The position numbers and the translations under genes were made by a program. The notes beneath the pieces were generated by a model that saw nothing but the letters and a program-made list of their open reading frames with translations, was not told where the DNA came from and searched no databases. Shown here piece after piece: positions 34,647 to 46,345 of a stretch of DNA of 64,000 bases (its first letter is position 1; the number at the start of each line of letters is the position of its first letter). This DNA comes from Isoetes taiwanensis. Taxonomy: Eukaryota > Streptophyta > Lycopodiopsida > Isoetales > Isoetaceae. The stretch is from the NCBI GenBank assembly GCA_021234155.1, contig JAJEKV010000031.1, forward strand, positions 7,764,748 to 7,828,747. Direction: 5' to 3'.

Positions 34647-37607
34647 GGGATTGCCAATCTTCTCCGAGAATTTAGCGATCTTTTTCCAGATGAGATCCAG
34701 AAGCTTCCTCCTTTTAGAGGGGTAGAATGTGAGATAGCTTTGGAACCAGGTACTAAGCCTACCGATAAGGCCCCGTACCGTATGAGTCCCCCTGAGTTGG
34801 CAGAACTTAAGAAGCAACTTCAGGAGTTACTAAACCTAGGCTTCATTCGGCCTAGTGTTTCGCCTTTTGGCGCTCCTATCCTTTTTGTCAAGAAAAAGGA
34901 TGGCTCCTTGAGGATGTGCATTGACTATAGGCAGCTCAATAACCACACCATCAAGAATCGCTACGCTTTGCCTAGGGCAGATGACCTAATGGACCAGTTG
35001 CAAGGGGCCAAGCATTTCTCAAAGATTGATTTACGCTCCGGATATCATCAAATAAGGATTAAGGAGGAGGACATTCATAAATCTGCCTTTCGCACTAGAT
35101 ATGGGCATTATGAGTTTACCGTTATGCCTTTTGGATTAACTAATGCCCCCGCAACGTTTATGCGATTAATGAATGATGTCTTCCGACAATACTTAGATGA
35201 TTTTGTTGTTATTTTCTTTGACGACATTCTCATCTATAGTAAAACCCTGGAGGAGCATGAGAAACATCTTCGGTTGGCCCTAGAAAAGCTAAGACGCCAT
35301 CAGCTCTTTGCCAAGTTCTCTAAATGCAAGTTTGCCACTCCCAAGGTGGATTATTTGGGACATATCATTTCAGCAGAGGGCATCGCGACAGATCCAGCCA
35401 AGATAGAGGCAGTAAGGGAATGGCCTATTCCAGGTAATGTTTCCGAGGTCCGAAGTTTCTTAGGACTAGCGGGATATTATCGGAAATTTGTTAGGGATTT
35501 TGCGAAGATTGCCGCACCTCTTACCGATCTTACAAAGCATGAGAAGGTAAAGGATTGGATTGAGCATTGGAAAGCAAAGGTTCAGGGAAGCTTCCAGCAG
35601 CTTAAAGATGCTTTAACGTCAGCACCAGTCCTCACATTGCCCGACCCTGAGAAGGATAAACTAGTAGCAACAGATGCCAGTAAAATTGCTACTGGTGGAG
35701 TTCTAATGCAGGAGGGGAGGGTTATTGCCTATGATTCAAAGAAAATGAATGAGACGGAGCAGCGATATCCTACCCATGATCAGGAATTGCTAGCCGTTGT
35801 CCGTGCTCTGCGGATATGGAGACACTACCTTCTTGGTAGAAGATTCCAGTTGGATACAGATCATCAAAGTCTCCGTTATTTATCCACCCAGCCGAATCTC
35901 AACCTCCGTCAGAGGAGATGGATGGAATTTCTGGAGGAGTATGACTTTGAGATTATGTATAAGCCTGGGAAGCACAATGTGGTTGCGGATGCGTTGTCAC
36001 GCCATCCTTTGGTAACCCGAACCCATTGTAATGCAATTTCCACACTCACCAGTGAGTTTGGGAAACAGATAGAACAGACCTTGACCACGGATCCCGAGTT
36101 TCGTGATGTTTGGGACAGTTTGGCTAAGGAAGCTCGCACAGATAAGGAGCGTGAAGCTTTCCGTTCATATAAGAAGGAGGGCACCTTGTTATATTACAAA
36201 GATAAGTTGTGCGTACCTGAGACTTCAGGAGTACGTAAGCTAATTCTCCATGACACGCACAACAGCCCTATAGCTGGACATGCCGGTTTTATGAAAACCT
36301 ACTTTAAGATTCGTTCCAGCTATTTCTGGCCTTCTATGAAAAAGGACATTGCCAGGTACATTAAGCAGTGTCAAGTGTGTCAGCAGACCAAGGCGGAACA
36401 ATTAAGGACTCCAGGAGAGTTGCAACCTTTGGATGTGCCCAACGCTAAGTGGGAAGTGATAACCATGGATTTCATTGTGGGCCTTCCACGTACTCTCCGT
36501 GGATATGATGCGTTAATGGTAGTGGTCGACAAACTGTCCAAAATGGCTCATTTCTTGCCATGTCGTACCACGGACACAGCCTTCGATACTGCTCTGCTTT
36601 TTGCAAAGGAGATCTTCAGATTGCACGGAATGCCACGAGTTATTGTCTCCGACAGGGATCCCAAATTTGTAAGTGCTTTCTGGAAAGATTTCTTTGCTAC
36701 TATCCAGACTAAGCTTGCTATGAGTACCGCATATCATCCTCAGACGGATGGTCAGACAGAGCGTACCAATCGTATTATAGAGGATATGCTACGAAGTTAT
36801 GTGTGGAGTAAGCAATCCCAATGGGCTGACTATATTTATCTGGTCGAATTTGCCTATAACAGTATGAAACAGGAATCTTCCAGAATGTCTCCCTTCATGA
36901 TAAATTATGGTTATCAATGCCTTACTCCAGACACGTGGCATAACCCCGTTTCTAAGGTGGAGGTCTCTCAGCAACTCCTCTTGGAAATGCAAGCTCTGGT
37001 CGAGGAAGTTCGTGGTTACCTATTGGCTGCACGCAGTCGCCAGAAGAGTGTAGCCGATAAGCACAGGACCCCACGAGTCTTCCAGGTGGGTGAATCGGTT
37101 TGGCTTAAGATTAAGGTAAAACAAGCCAAGCTTAAGATTGGTAACTGCAAAAAGCTAGCACCCAGATGGGCTGGGCCGTTCAAGATCACTGAACGTATTG
37201 GCGAGCAAGCATATCGCCTGGATTTGCCACCCCGCTTGAAGATCCACAAGGTCTTTCATGTGAGTCTTCTAAAGCAGCACACCCCAGATCCAGAGGAGAT
37301 CCTGGATACACCCACCCTACTTGAGATGACAGAAGACCAGTTAGATATAGTGCCTGAAGCTCTTCTTGATCGGGCTTATAAGCAGACTCGGAGGACCCAG
37401 ATGCTGCAATACTTGGTCAAGTGGAAACACTTGCCAGTGGAGGATGCTACGTGGGTGATGCAAACAGACCTTGAGAAGCACTATCCGGACTTCATGCGCG
37501 AATCTCAAGGCCGCACCATCAACGATGCTATCAACCCCGCTCCCGGCGGTAAGCTTCAAGCCTTGATTCGCCGAGAATCATGCAGTAGAGGGGTAGATGC
37601 ATCGTAG
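34647..37607 (+). CDS. pol: Pol of gypsy element 2: RT, RNase H, integrase, chromodomain
   Basis: The frame is open from just after TAA 34644-34646 to 37607, about 986 codons. It has no start of its own, as Pol is normally made as part of a Gag-Pol polyprotein. From the N-terminus: RT with [31 protein letters not shown] and catalytic FFDDILIYS; RNase H with [13 protein letters not shown], the [12 protein letters not shown] helix, TDHQSL and VVADALSRH; integrase zinc finger ([10 protein letters not shown], then CQVCQQ); integrase core ([41 protein letters not shown], giving D-D-E); GPF-type tail and chromodomain ([18 protein letters not shown]) to KHYPDF. All catalytic residues are present, so the enzyme part looks undamaged while its gag is ruined. 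Confidence 0.92.
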   Translation, partial: GIANLLREFSDLFPDEIQKLPPFRGVECEIALEPGTKPTDKAPYRMSPPELAELKKQLQELLNLGFIRPSVSPFGAPILFVKKKDGSLRMCIDYRQLNNHTIKNRYALPRADDLMDQLQGAKHFSKIDLRSGYHQIRIKEEDIHKSAFRTRYGHYEFTVMPFGLTNAPATFMRLMNDVFRQYLDDFVVIFFDDILIYSKTLEEHEKHLRLALEKLRRHQLFAKFSKCKFATPKVDYLGHIISAEGIATDPAKIEAVREWPIPGNVSEVRSFLGLAGYYRKFVRDFAKIAAPLTDLTKHEKVKDWIEHWKAKVQGSFQQLKDALTSAPVLTLPDPEKDKLVATDASKIATGGVLMQEGRVIAYDSKKMNETEQRYPTHDQELLAVVRALRIWRHYLLGRRFQLDTDHQSLRYLSTQPNLNLRQRRWMEFLEEYDFEIMYKPGKHNVVADALSRHPLVTRTHCNAISTLTSEFGKQIEQTLTTDPEFRDVWDSLAKEARTDKEREAFRSYKKEGTLLYYKDKLCVPETSGVRKLILHDTHNSPIAGHAGFMKTYFKIRSSYFWPSMKKDIARYIKQCQVCQQTKAEQLRTPGELQPLDVPNAKWEVITMDFIVGLPRTLRGYDALMVVVDKLSKMAHFLPCRTTDTAFDTALLFAKEIFRLHGMPRVIVSDRDPKFVSAFWKDFFATIQTKLAMSTAYHPQTDGQTERTNRIIEDMLRSYVWSKQSQWADYIYLVEFAYNSMKQESSRMSPFMINYGYQCLTPDTWHNPVSKVEVSQQLLLEMQALVEEVRGYLLAARSRQKSVADKHRTPRVFQVGESVWLKIKVKQAKLKIGNCKKLAPRWAGPFKITERIGEQAYRLDLPPRLKIHKVFHVSLLKQHTPDPEEILDTPTLLEMTEDQLDIVPEALLDRAYKQTRRTQMLQYLVKWKHLPVEDATWVMQTDLEKHYPDFMRESQGRTINDAINPAPGGKLQALIRRESCSRGVDAS

Positions 37608-38195
37608 TTGAAAATAGTTACCGATGATGGGATCACTTTCGCGTTCCCTAGGACGTGGTGTACTGTCAATGTGGACATGACCGTGAACTGCTTGTAGCGC
37701 ATGTAGTTCATAGCCGCATTCATCTTGGCTATAATAGGAACTTGACCATTCCTTACGCCACAATGAATTGCGAACCATAGGCATGATAGGTTCCTTATAG
37801 ATAAATTTTCTTTTATTTCTTATAGGGGGTGGACCCTTCAACCACAACCTAATTAGTTTGTCTATATAAACTGATATATTCACATGTGCAGGCCAGTGAG
37901 CAGTACGTGACCTGCCCATGTTAGAGGGTTGCTGATGACCCGAACTCTTCAGTTTTATTTTGTCTACACGTTTTGTTTTGTTGTTACTCTGATGTTGGTA
38001 TTGGACTTCGGTCCTTGAACTTTTTGATTATGATAATCATATAAAATGCACCTCGGTGCTTAAACTGTTTTAAACTTTGAAGTTTTAATATATTACTTTC
38101 TGGAATAAGGAATTCCCTTCCTTTATAATGTCATGTACTACAATTGTATCTAACCCCAATGCTGAGGACAGCATTATTTTCTAAGGAGGGGAGAA
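37608..38195. other. Untranslated region of gypsy element 2 before the 3' LTR
   Basis: Between Pol and the purine tract; no further frame seen. Confidence 0.6.
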
Positions 38196-39870
38196 TGTGA
38201 CGTTCCAAGTATTTATACGGTATATGTATAAATATATTGACACGTCACCCAGTATAGATACGCCACCATGGGGTATGGTAACCTAGGGGGTTGACCTAAA
38301 AGGGATTAAATTAGCTATGCTAATTTAATTATTAAGGATAATAACCTATAATTAAGGAATTAATATGTAAAAGGGATAATTAAGTTAATTATGGTTTGGG
38401 AAGGTGCCACTTGGCCAAAATCGATTGGCTAACATGGTGATGCTAATTGGAGGCATCAAGGTGGATCACTACCCCCGGTATCAGCCACAATTGACAAAGA
38501 GGAGCTGAGCGCCACCTTCGAGGAGCTGAGCGCCCACTTACCTTTGCCGAGCTGAGCGCCACCTTCACCAGCTGAGCGCCACCCTTGCCTAGCACGCACT
38601 GCAGCCGAGCTAAACGTCAAGTCCCAAGAAGATGGAAGCCCCAACGATAACGGGTCCAAAGAGGAACTCCGGGTAGGTGGCTAGTATAGGTTGATATTCT
38701 AGGATAGCCCCTTTTGGGCACTTGTTGTGTTGTTTTGTCTGTTCTCTCGTGTTTTTACTCGTAGGAACTAACCCTTGGTTGTAAAGGTAAGTTCTCTTTA
38801 TATTCGATTTTGGATTTGCTCTCAAAGGATGGATTGATAGTTCTTTGCATAGTCTTACTCGAAATGGGGGAAATAAGGGGGTAGAGACCTCCAGCCCATA
38901 TATTGTAGTATGCTCCTAGGTAGAGCCCCAGATTATCCCAATAATGCGGCCTGTGCACAAGAGCCCACCGAAGTCGTGGATGCTATGGAATGGCTTAGCA
39001 CCAAACAAGGGACACAAATGGTGAAGTGGGGGTGGGGTCTTGCAACGAACATAAAAGGCTCCCCGAGACTCCTACAAAGGACTAGGCCTAATAGCCGGCC
39101 GGTGAGCTAGGCGCGATCCAGGCGGGTATGGGTCCGACACTCCCAGGTACGAGGTGTGACCCGCATGGGGCATCCCGTACTTTGAGTAGATTTAGGGCGA
39201 GTAAGCTCTGCACGGATGCGGGGTCGCTGATGCGGCACGTATTCTCTAGTCCACCCATGGAACCACTGTGATCCTGGAAGGGGACGCTTCCCCGACCTGC
39301 CTCATCGGACGGGGCTTCATGAACCCTGTAGTAGGCTCGTAGGGTGATACCTTGAGTCTGCGTGTCCGGAAGGCTATAGTGATGCCATAGCATGATTCGA
39401 CTCATCTGCAAAGTGTGCACAGGAGGGGCGGATGGAGTGGACAACCCTAGCCAATGTTCTATGCCAGCCAACGCCATGTCAAGATTCGGTCTGCTGATCT
39501 CTTGAGACCTAGCCGTCAGTCGATCCTCACTGGAGTCTGAGCCGGGGTAGAACTATGGGTTTGGGGTGTTTTCTTAGGTTTAGATGCATATTCTTTGCCG
39601 TTGGTATTTGGATGGATGCGCCACCCTTCGTGGTGGTTATTTATATGTGATTTATGCTGTGTGCTAACCCCTGTATTCACGCTTCCGCGACGTAGGAGCC
39701 CCATTGAAGGCGTGGGCCGAATGACCCCTTCGTGTCCTTCTTTCGGGCATCATATTATAGATGGCCCGAAATAGACGGAGGGCCCTGCTCATGGCGAGTT
39801 GGTCGCCATGGGAGGGGAAAGTCCCCGTATGTATACGGCCGAGGGTCGTATATGTTCAGGGAGCGTCACA
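38196..39870 (+). repeat. Gypsy element 2, 3' LTR
   Basis: 1675 bp, same termini as the 5' LTR. Preceded by the purine tract AGGAGGGGAGAA at 38184-38195. Its last part happens to be open in frame with the copia polyprotein that follows. Confidence 0.93.
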
Positions 39871-42800
39871 GGAGAGTTCTGAAGTATTGTTTACTGGAAA
39901 AGCAAAAGGTAATGTGGTTAAAAAGGATTATTCAGAAAAAACTATAGGTCCATGCTACTATTGTCATGAAATGGGACATTTAAAAATTAATTGTCCAAAA
40001 TTAAAGGAAATGTCTTGTTATAATTGTGGAGGATTTGGGCACATCTCCACTACATGTTCTAGCCCCAAGAACTATAGTAAAGGTAGAGGCAGAGCTGAAA
40101 GAGGGGGTTATGTGTCAAGGGGAAGAGGTAGCTCATCAAGGGAAAGGGGAAGAAGAACATCAAGAGTTAATATAACTCAAGAGGTGGATGAGCAGAATCG
40201 TGAGAAAGAACAAGACGATCAAGAGGTAAAACCATTTATCTTATCAACCTGTGAGATCAATGAATGCTTTTCTAATGATGAGACTGATGTATTTATAGTT
40301 GATAGTGGAGCTGAACGATCAGTAGTGAACTGTGCTGATCTTTTGAGTGGTGTTTGCTCTAGTAAACATTTAAGTCATGTACAGCTAGGAAATGGACATT
40401 TGCAGGAGGTAACTGGAAAAGGGATGCTGCAACTATTTGATTTGCAAGGAAATGGTGTAGATATTTCCAATGTCTTGTGCGTTCCGGGATTGTATAAAAA
40501 TCTTATATCGGTTTGTCAACTAGTTGATCTTGGATATGAGCTACGGTTTAACAAAGGAGGGTGTAAGGTATTTATGGATGATGAGTTAAGATTTTTTGCA
40601 AGACGTGTTGGTAATCTTTTTCAGTTTTCAAATAAAGAAAAGCAAAGCATAAATATGTTAGCAGTCACATCAACGTCAGTTTGGCATAATAGACTTGCGC
40701 ATACACATATGAATAATATTAGATATATGATAAGGAAAGGCTTGATTGATGGACAGAATGATGTAGATGAAAGGTTTATTTGTCCAGGATGTGTGTTAGG
40801 AAAATTAACCAGGTTGCCCTTTAGCAAAGCAATGAAAAGAGCAAAAGGACCTCTTGATCTTGTGCACACGGATCTTTGCGGGCCATTAAATATACAAGGG
40901 AGAACAGGTAAAAGATATTATATATCTTTTATTGATGATTTCAGTAGAATGGCTAAGTGTTATCTATTGTCTTCTAAAGATAAAGCTATAGATGCATTTA
41001 AGCTATATGTAAGTGAGATGGAAAGGCAAACGGGCCGTAGACTTAAATGTGTCAGGTCCGATAGAGGTGGAGAATATCTTTCGAGAATTTTTAAATATTT
41101 CTGTTGCAAACATGGAATAAAAAGACAGCTTACATGTAGGTATTCACCTCAACAAAATGGTGTTGCAGAAAGGAAAAATCGAACGGTTCTAGATGCTGTA
41201 AGGTCAATGATTAAGTTTGCAGGTTTGCCAAATTATCTCTGGGAAGAAGCAGTCAAAGCAGCATTTTTTATACAAAATAGGCTACCAGTGAGCAGTCTGA
41301 ATGGTAATATACCTGAAGAGCTGTGGTCAAATGGTAAGCTAACTCGCTCGTATGATTTCTTTAAAGCTTATGGTTGCTTGACATATGTTCATGTTCCTAA
41401 AGAAACAAGACATAAGCTAGACGATAGAGCAGAAGTTGGTTTCCTAGTAGGTTATGATGAGGAATCAAAAGGTTATAGAGTGTTTATGCCTGACACAAAG
41501 AAAATAATTGTCAGCAGAGATGTTATGTTTGATGAAAACAAGTTCTATAAAGATAGATATGGAATAGAACATCCAAAAATGGAGGTCAAGGATCATAGCT
41601 CCAATAAGTCTATTATTACAACTGATGACTTTGACTCTGATGATGATAGAACAGATGAGGAGGAAAGCGAAGATACCAATGGGGAAGGTGAAGGTGTCAT
41701 GCCTGTGCCAATGCCTGCAGGTGAAAGAAGACAACGCAAAAGAAAGTCTGAAGTGGAAAAGCTAAAGGACACAGGTATAGACTATAATCCAGAAATGTTT
41801 GGTAGATATGGTACAGGAAAATCTAGGAGAATAGGAAGACAACCAAGTAGATATCCTTCCTTGATGGCTGTGTTTGAACCTGAGACTCCTAGATCCCTGG
41901 AAGAAGTTCTTGATTCAGAAAAAGTTCACGAATGGGTAAAAGCAATGCAAGAAGAAATGGACTCATTTAAAGATACAGGAACATATGAGTTAGTGAAATA
42001 TCCAACAGGGAAAAACGTGGTCGGTAATAAATGGATTTATAGAGTAAAAACAAATAGTGATGGGTCAAAAAAATTCAAAGCAAGATTAGTCGCACAGGGA
42101 TTCTCTCAAAAGAAAGGAATTGATTACGAAGAAACATACTCTCCCATAGTCAAATTAACAAGTATAAGACTTGTGCTAGCTTTAGCCAATGCCATGAAGC
42201 TTGAGGTACATCATATGGATGTAAAAACTGCATTCTTGAATGCAAGCTTGCAAGAAGAAATATACATGAAACAAGCACCAGGATTTGAGGAGGGAGATAA
42301 TATGGTATGGAAATTGCATCGTGCAGTCTATGGCTTAAAACAAGCACCTAGAGAATGGAATAAATGTATAGATGAATATCTAAGGGAGCAAGGGTTTGAA
42401 AAGCTTGAGAATGATGGGAACTTATATATGCTTAGGAATGAAGGGAATTTTTGCATTATTGCTTTATATGTGGATGACTGTATAATGGCAGCAAATAGTA
42501 TGCACTGTCTAGATAAGTGCAAAGAAATTTTGAAGCAAAAATTTAAAATGACAGATCTTGGAGAATTGAAACAGTTTTTGGGTATTGAAATGAGCAGAGA
42601 CAAAGAAAATGGGATGCTTAAACTGACACAGACAAGAAATATAGAGAATATGCTAAAAAGGTTTAGACTTGAAAATGCAAATCCAGCAAATTCTCCTCTT
42701 GCAGCAGGATATAAAATTTCAAAGGAGTTATGTCCATCATCAGAACATGAGAAGAAAGAAATGGAAAGTATACCGTACAGAGAGCTTATAGGATGCCTAC

Positions 42801-43428
42801 TTTATGTAGCTAATAGTACTCGACCAGACATCTCTTTTGCAGTAAACCTATTGAGTAGGTACAATAATAACCCCGGCAGAGGACATTGGGTAGCCGCTAA
42901 AAGGATTTTAAGATACTTAAAAGGCACTAAAGATCAAGGAATTACCTTTTGTTCAGACAACTTGACCCTATTTGCATACTCAGATGCGGATTGGGCGGGT
43001 GATCTAGATGCAAGGAGGTCCACGTCTGGTTATGCCTTAATTCTAGCAGGTGGCATAATTTCATGGAGGAGCAAAAAACAATCGTCAGTAGCAATGTCAT
43101 CTGGCGGGCGAAATACTCAAAGATCTTCTCCGGCAACAAAGAAATTGTCTGGGTTAGAAGGCTATTGATTGAGATAGGTATACCACAAAGTGACCCTACT
43201 ACACTCCTAACTGACAGTCTGAGTTGTATTGCTATAGCAAAGAACCCGGTACATCATGAAAGGACAAAACATATAGAATTGCATATGCATTTTATAAGAG
43301 ATCTTATTGCTAAACAGGTAATAGTAATGCAATATGTAGAAACTTCACATCAAGCAGCAGATATATTCACCAAGGCAATGACAGAGAAAAAGCTCGATAT
43401 ATACAAAAAATTGCTTGGAATACAATAA
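39871..43428 (+). pseudogene. pol: Copia gag-pol, second part
   Basis: From the GGAGA duplication the copia frame resumes: two CCHC knuckles (CYYCHEMGHLKINC, CYNCGGFGHISTTC), protease DSGAERSVV, the GAG-pre-integrase finger (WHNRLAHTHM, then CPGCVLGK), integrase (HTDLCGPL, RSDRGGEYL, SPQQNGVAERKNRT, giving D-D-E), RT (NKWIYRVK, LVAQGFSQKKGIDYEET, MDVKTAFLNASL, catalytic YVDD) and RNase H (YSDADWAGD, STSGYALIL). At about 43100 a frameshift falls within the conserved SSGEAEY region. The other frame carries the end of RNase H (EIVWVRRLL, KHIELHMHFIRD) to the stop at 43428. The first frame is also open backward through the gypsy LTR to ATG 39761, by chance. Confidence 0.92.
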
Positions 43429-43438
43429 CAGTAATGGC

Positions 43439-43450
43439 ATGAAGGGGAAT
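43439..43450 (+). other. Copia polypurine tract
   Basis: ATGAAGGGGAAT directly before the 3' LTR. Confidence 0.75.
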
Positions 43451-44141
43451 TGTTATATTATCATGCCATATAAATTGGTGTTTTATCATTGCATATTGCA
43501 TTGGTGGTTTTTTTCATGGCATATATTGGTGTTGGAAATTTAAGAAGGCACGTGGACACAAAGTCGGTGGTAAAGGCAGCTATAAAAAAAAACAGGGAGA
43601 GAACGCATTACGTGTGTGGGGACGATGAGCGGACGGCGTGAACGGCGAGATGGAGCTGCATGGTGACCTCTCGACAAGAATGGCCGACCGCCGGAATCGG
43701 CAAAGAAGTGCTTGCGTGATCTGAATCGATGCGGTTGACAAGGGAAGAAGAAACGATTTGAGGAAGGTCGGATTTGTACAGAGGTATTGGTTTGCCTGAT
43801 TTCGGATTGCTGTGTTTACATCAGAGGTAGAATTGCTCTTACAGTTTATTTCCGGATTAGCTTGTGTTCTTGCAATTGGTCTCTGGATTTGTTGCTGTGC
43901 TATTAAACAGAAACGGAATTTAGATTCCGGAAAGGTTGGATCCAACTGCAGGTTCCGCAGTGTTAAGTCCTGTGTTGAATTTCGGTCAGCAAAGAATAGT
44001 CTTGGAGTGTTTACTGGTGTTGAATATATCAGAGGATTTGATTGAAAGAAGAAGCATAGCTCAACATCATGTGGTAAATTTTATTCTTGCATTTGATATT
44101 TGCTGTGCATAAAGATAGATTTGTTGCTGCCAATTTTAACA
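43451..44141 (+). repeat. Copia 3' LTR
   Basis: 691 bp, TG...CA. Matches the 5' LTR; a cluster of differences lies at about 43605-43735. Followed by the ACTAT duplication. Confidence 0.92.
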
Positions 44142-44146
44142 ACTAT

Positions 44147-44406
44147 ATATGATGCTAATAACACCACTTATAACGTCACCAGTGGGCACTGACACTAACA
44201 CTGATGCCATATGTGCAACAACTGGTGACGGTATACTTGATGCTAATACCAACATCTATAGCGTCATAACCAAGTTACTGACATTGTTGGTGGCACAAAG
44301 AGTGAGGCTATAGGTGACACAAATTGTGGCACCTGTAGCATCACTTCTATAAAAATGTCACTAATAATGTCATAGTACACTTTTCAATATTGTGGTGACG
44401 TTTTGG
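44147..44406. repeat. CACTA right subterminal repeats, second part
   Basis: Continues the field from 28313 with the same units (GATGCTAATAACACCACT, ATAACGTCACCAGTGG), up to the right terminal repeat. Confidence 0.8.
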
Positions 44407-44436
44407 TGACACTAATGGAGCCCTTCTCTTGTAGTG
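44407..44436 (-). repeat. CACTA right terminal inverted repeat
   Basis: On the minus strand CACTACAAGAGAAGGGC then TCCATTAGTGTCA. Followed outside by TTG, the target duplication. Confidence 0.9.
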
Positions 44437-44439
44437 TTG

Positions 44440-45600
44440 GTTGTCTAACCATTTCCTTCACTAGCTTCCCCGTGAACCTCTCCCACGCTTGTTCTACATA
44501 TGTTCCAAATTCGTATGCCAATGCTGAACTGTATGCAGTTAATATGTGTTGTTCGTGATTCTGAACTGTATGCAGTTAATATGTGTTGTTCGTGATTATG
44601 AATGTACATGAAGGGATCAAACTTGAGGTTCAAAGGACATAAGAAATATCAATCAAGTAATGACCTCGTGTGGGATGTGGCAGATGCAGCGGTAGACATT
44701 TGACGAAAGAAGACTTATTTGTTATCTAATATGACATTTTTCTCCATGCCGTCTCTATCGCTGATAGGTAATGTGCCCTTAAGTAATCATGTATTTCATC
44801 TCTAGACATAGCCTGACGGCCTGTTCAAATGATGTTTGTCCTGATGGCTGGCATGTGCTATTTTCTCTTTGATCATTGTTCCTTGATGAGGACTTCATGA
44901 TTGCTGCATGTTGATTGCTTAACAACGATGGTATGGAAGGCGGGTATCTTTCGTGGATGACCTAGAAATTGCCGTTGTCGAACACTTTGTAGTATAAACA
45001 TAAAGATAGGAGAATACGAGGACATTGGATGCAATATCCACCATAATATGACAATCTAGCTCAGCAAGAGAAAGGCATTGTATGGAACCACCCATGCATC
45101 ATCTACGCACCCTTTGAATCAAGATACGTTGTTGGGTTAACATCCTTTGATTTGTAATTTGTAACAACACAGATTGACATTAGAAGAGCACCTTTATGTG
45201 TATCTGTGTATCACGACCTTTTGAACCTGTCCATGAAGAACTGGATCTACTAGCAGTTCAACAGAGATGATCTCATCGATGCATTGAATTAGTATTCAGG
45301 TTCAATATCAAAACGAGATGGGTATAAGGCAATCCATGTATTTAAAATTCTGACAGTTATCATATATGCTATGCATTGAATTTATGAAGAAGCTCTTTTA
45401 ACCACTGAAAGCATCGGATGACAATCATAGGAGCATCAGACATATTTTGTCTATATCTAAATCTGACTCACATTCCTGGCCAGTCTATATTTGTAGTCGT
45501 ACTGATGAATAATGTTGGACGACTTTTTGATCTAAATGGTGTCTATGTGTCTATGACTTGCACAAAGGACTACCTTTGACATCCCAAGAAGGATGATGGT
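44440..45600 (-). pseudogene. Helitron Rep-side coding, decayed
   Basis: The minus strand from right to left shows EIISVELLVDP near 45275 and VDDAWVVPYNAFLL near 45090, with ELDCHIMVDIASNV right after in the next frame. VPYNPYLL followed by KYNCHINVE is the conserved link between Rep and helicase in Helitron proteins. At the CACTA border the strand reads ALAYEFGTYVEQAWERF and runs toward the duplication; the frame continues on the other side at 23239. The HUH nuclease motifs themselves are not recognisable. Confidence 0.65.
44524..44597. repeat. 37-bp tandem duplication in the Helitron gene
   Basis: Two copies of CTGAACTGTATGCAGTTAAT then ATGTGTTGTTCGTGATT, differing at most at the edges. 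37 is not a multiple of three, so it shifts the rep-helicase frame. Confidence 0.85.
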
Positions 45601-45718
45601 AAGACAATGTCATTTTGATCATCATTCTCTCGTTCGAAATAGTCTGCATTATATTGCACTCACTTATTCTAGAAAGTTAGTGTTTTGAAGACATTAGAGC
45701 GACGATATAGAAATGTTG

Positions 45719-45815
45719 GTCGAGGGCGATGGGCGATGGGCGATGGGCGGGCGAGGGCGATGGGCGAGGGCGTCGAGGGCGAGGCGATGGGCGTCGAGGG
45801 CGATGGGCGATCGAT
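45719..45815. repeat. GGGCGA hexamer array
   Basis: About 95 bp of GGGCGAT/GGGCGA/GGCGTCGA variants, strikingly G-rich in an AT-rich neighbourhood. Confidence 0.85.
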
Positions 45816-46306
45816 GGAATATAGCGATAAACAGGTCAGTAATATGTGAATTGCAATTCCAATCTGTGTTGTTATCAGTATGATTGTAAGTTAGGTTTAG
45901 CAGAAGTAGCCAATTGTAATCGGAGATCCAGATAGTATTGCAAATTGTTAAAAATGCTAAAACTACAAGAGAACTGTAGCCAGATTCATGAGAGCTTCGA
46001 AAGGGGGTATCCAGTGCTAGTTTTAAGGGAAGGTCAATGAAACAGAAGAAGAAGTGACGCCAATCAGCACAGCATAGCTAATGGAGCTATGGGTCGGGCA
46101 GGATGGAGGACGAGAATCGGAGGCATATTCGCCAACAGATACACAACGGTCATGAAAATTCGAATTAGCGAGGAAATAACGATATTATGAAATAATAGCG
46201 AATATAAAAGAAAAGGAAATGGGGTGTGGGAATAATAAATATGAGATAAATATCACTGTGGGAATAATAAATATGAGATAAATATCGTTGAGTTTAAAAT
46301 TACATG

Positions 46307-46345
<39 letters not shown>

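Larger units (their letters stand above)
29678..39870 (+). mobile_element. Ty3/gypsy chromovirus element 2 (innermost insertion)
   Basis: LTRs at 29678-31379 and 38196-39870 begin TGTGACGTTCC and end GAGCGTCACA. The duplication GGAGA lies at 29673-29677 and 39871-39875, inside the copia gag. PBS, purine tract and a long open pol frame with C-terminal chromodomain are present. It is the youngest layer of the nest. LTR differences are mostly small insertions and deletions. gag is degenerate, so it would have needed Gag from elsewhere, or decayed after insertion. Confidence 0.95.
28314..44141 (+). mobile_element. Ty1/copia retrotransposon, interrupted by gypsy element 2
   Basis: Two LTRs of 690 and 691 bp begin TGTTATATTATC and end TTTTAACA. 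The 5-bp duplication ACTAT stands at 28309-28313 and 44142-44146. A perfect initiator tRNA-Met PBS and a purine tract border the inside. Integrase precedes reverse transcriptase, which defines copia. Without the inner gypsy element it is about 5.6 kb. Coding is broken by the gypsy insertion, an amber stop in gag and a frameshift in RNase H. The LTRs are alike except for one cluster of differences near 28470-28600 / 43605-43735, so the insertion is fairly young. Confidence 0.95.
23240..44436. mobile_element. Non-autonomous CACTA transposon carrying nested retroelements
   Basis: Left terminus CACTATAAGAGAAGGGG at 23240; right terminus the inverted CCCTTCTCTTGTAGTG ending at 44436. About 30 bp of terminal inverted repeat match with two or three differences. 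TTG stands directly outside on both sides (23237-23239 and 44437-44439), the 3-bp duplication of CACTA elements. Removing the copia insertion leaves about 5.4 kb. Subterminal repeat fields at both ends are also typical, since the element's own protein binds them. No TNPD-like transposase frame was found, so it must have been moved by another copy. Confidence 0.9.
15290..45713 (-). mobile_element. Autonomous-type Helitron, interrupted by nested insertions
   Basis: The 3' end is on the minus strand at 15290: hairpin GCCCGGC-AAG-GCCGGGC (15301-15317 on plus), short spacer, CTAG, then T. Reading the minus strand from the right come Rep-to-helicase linker sequence (45600-44440), then after the CACTA insertion the PIF1-like helicase (23239-21885), then gene scraps, then the 3' end. 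Order and orientation are those of a plant Helitron with the cargo between helicase and 3' end. The 5' TC end was not found; the right border given is only where the coding similarity and sequence character change, before the GGGCGA array. All coding is broken, so it cannot be autonomous now. Confidence 0.7.
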
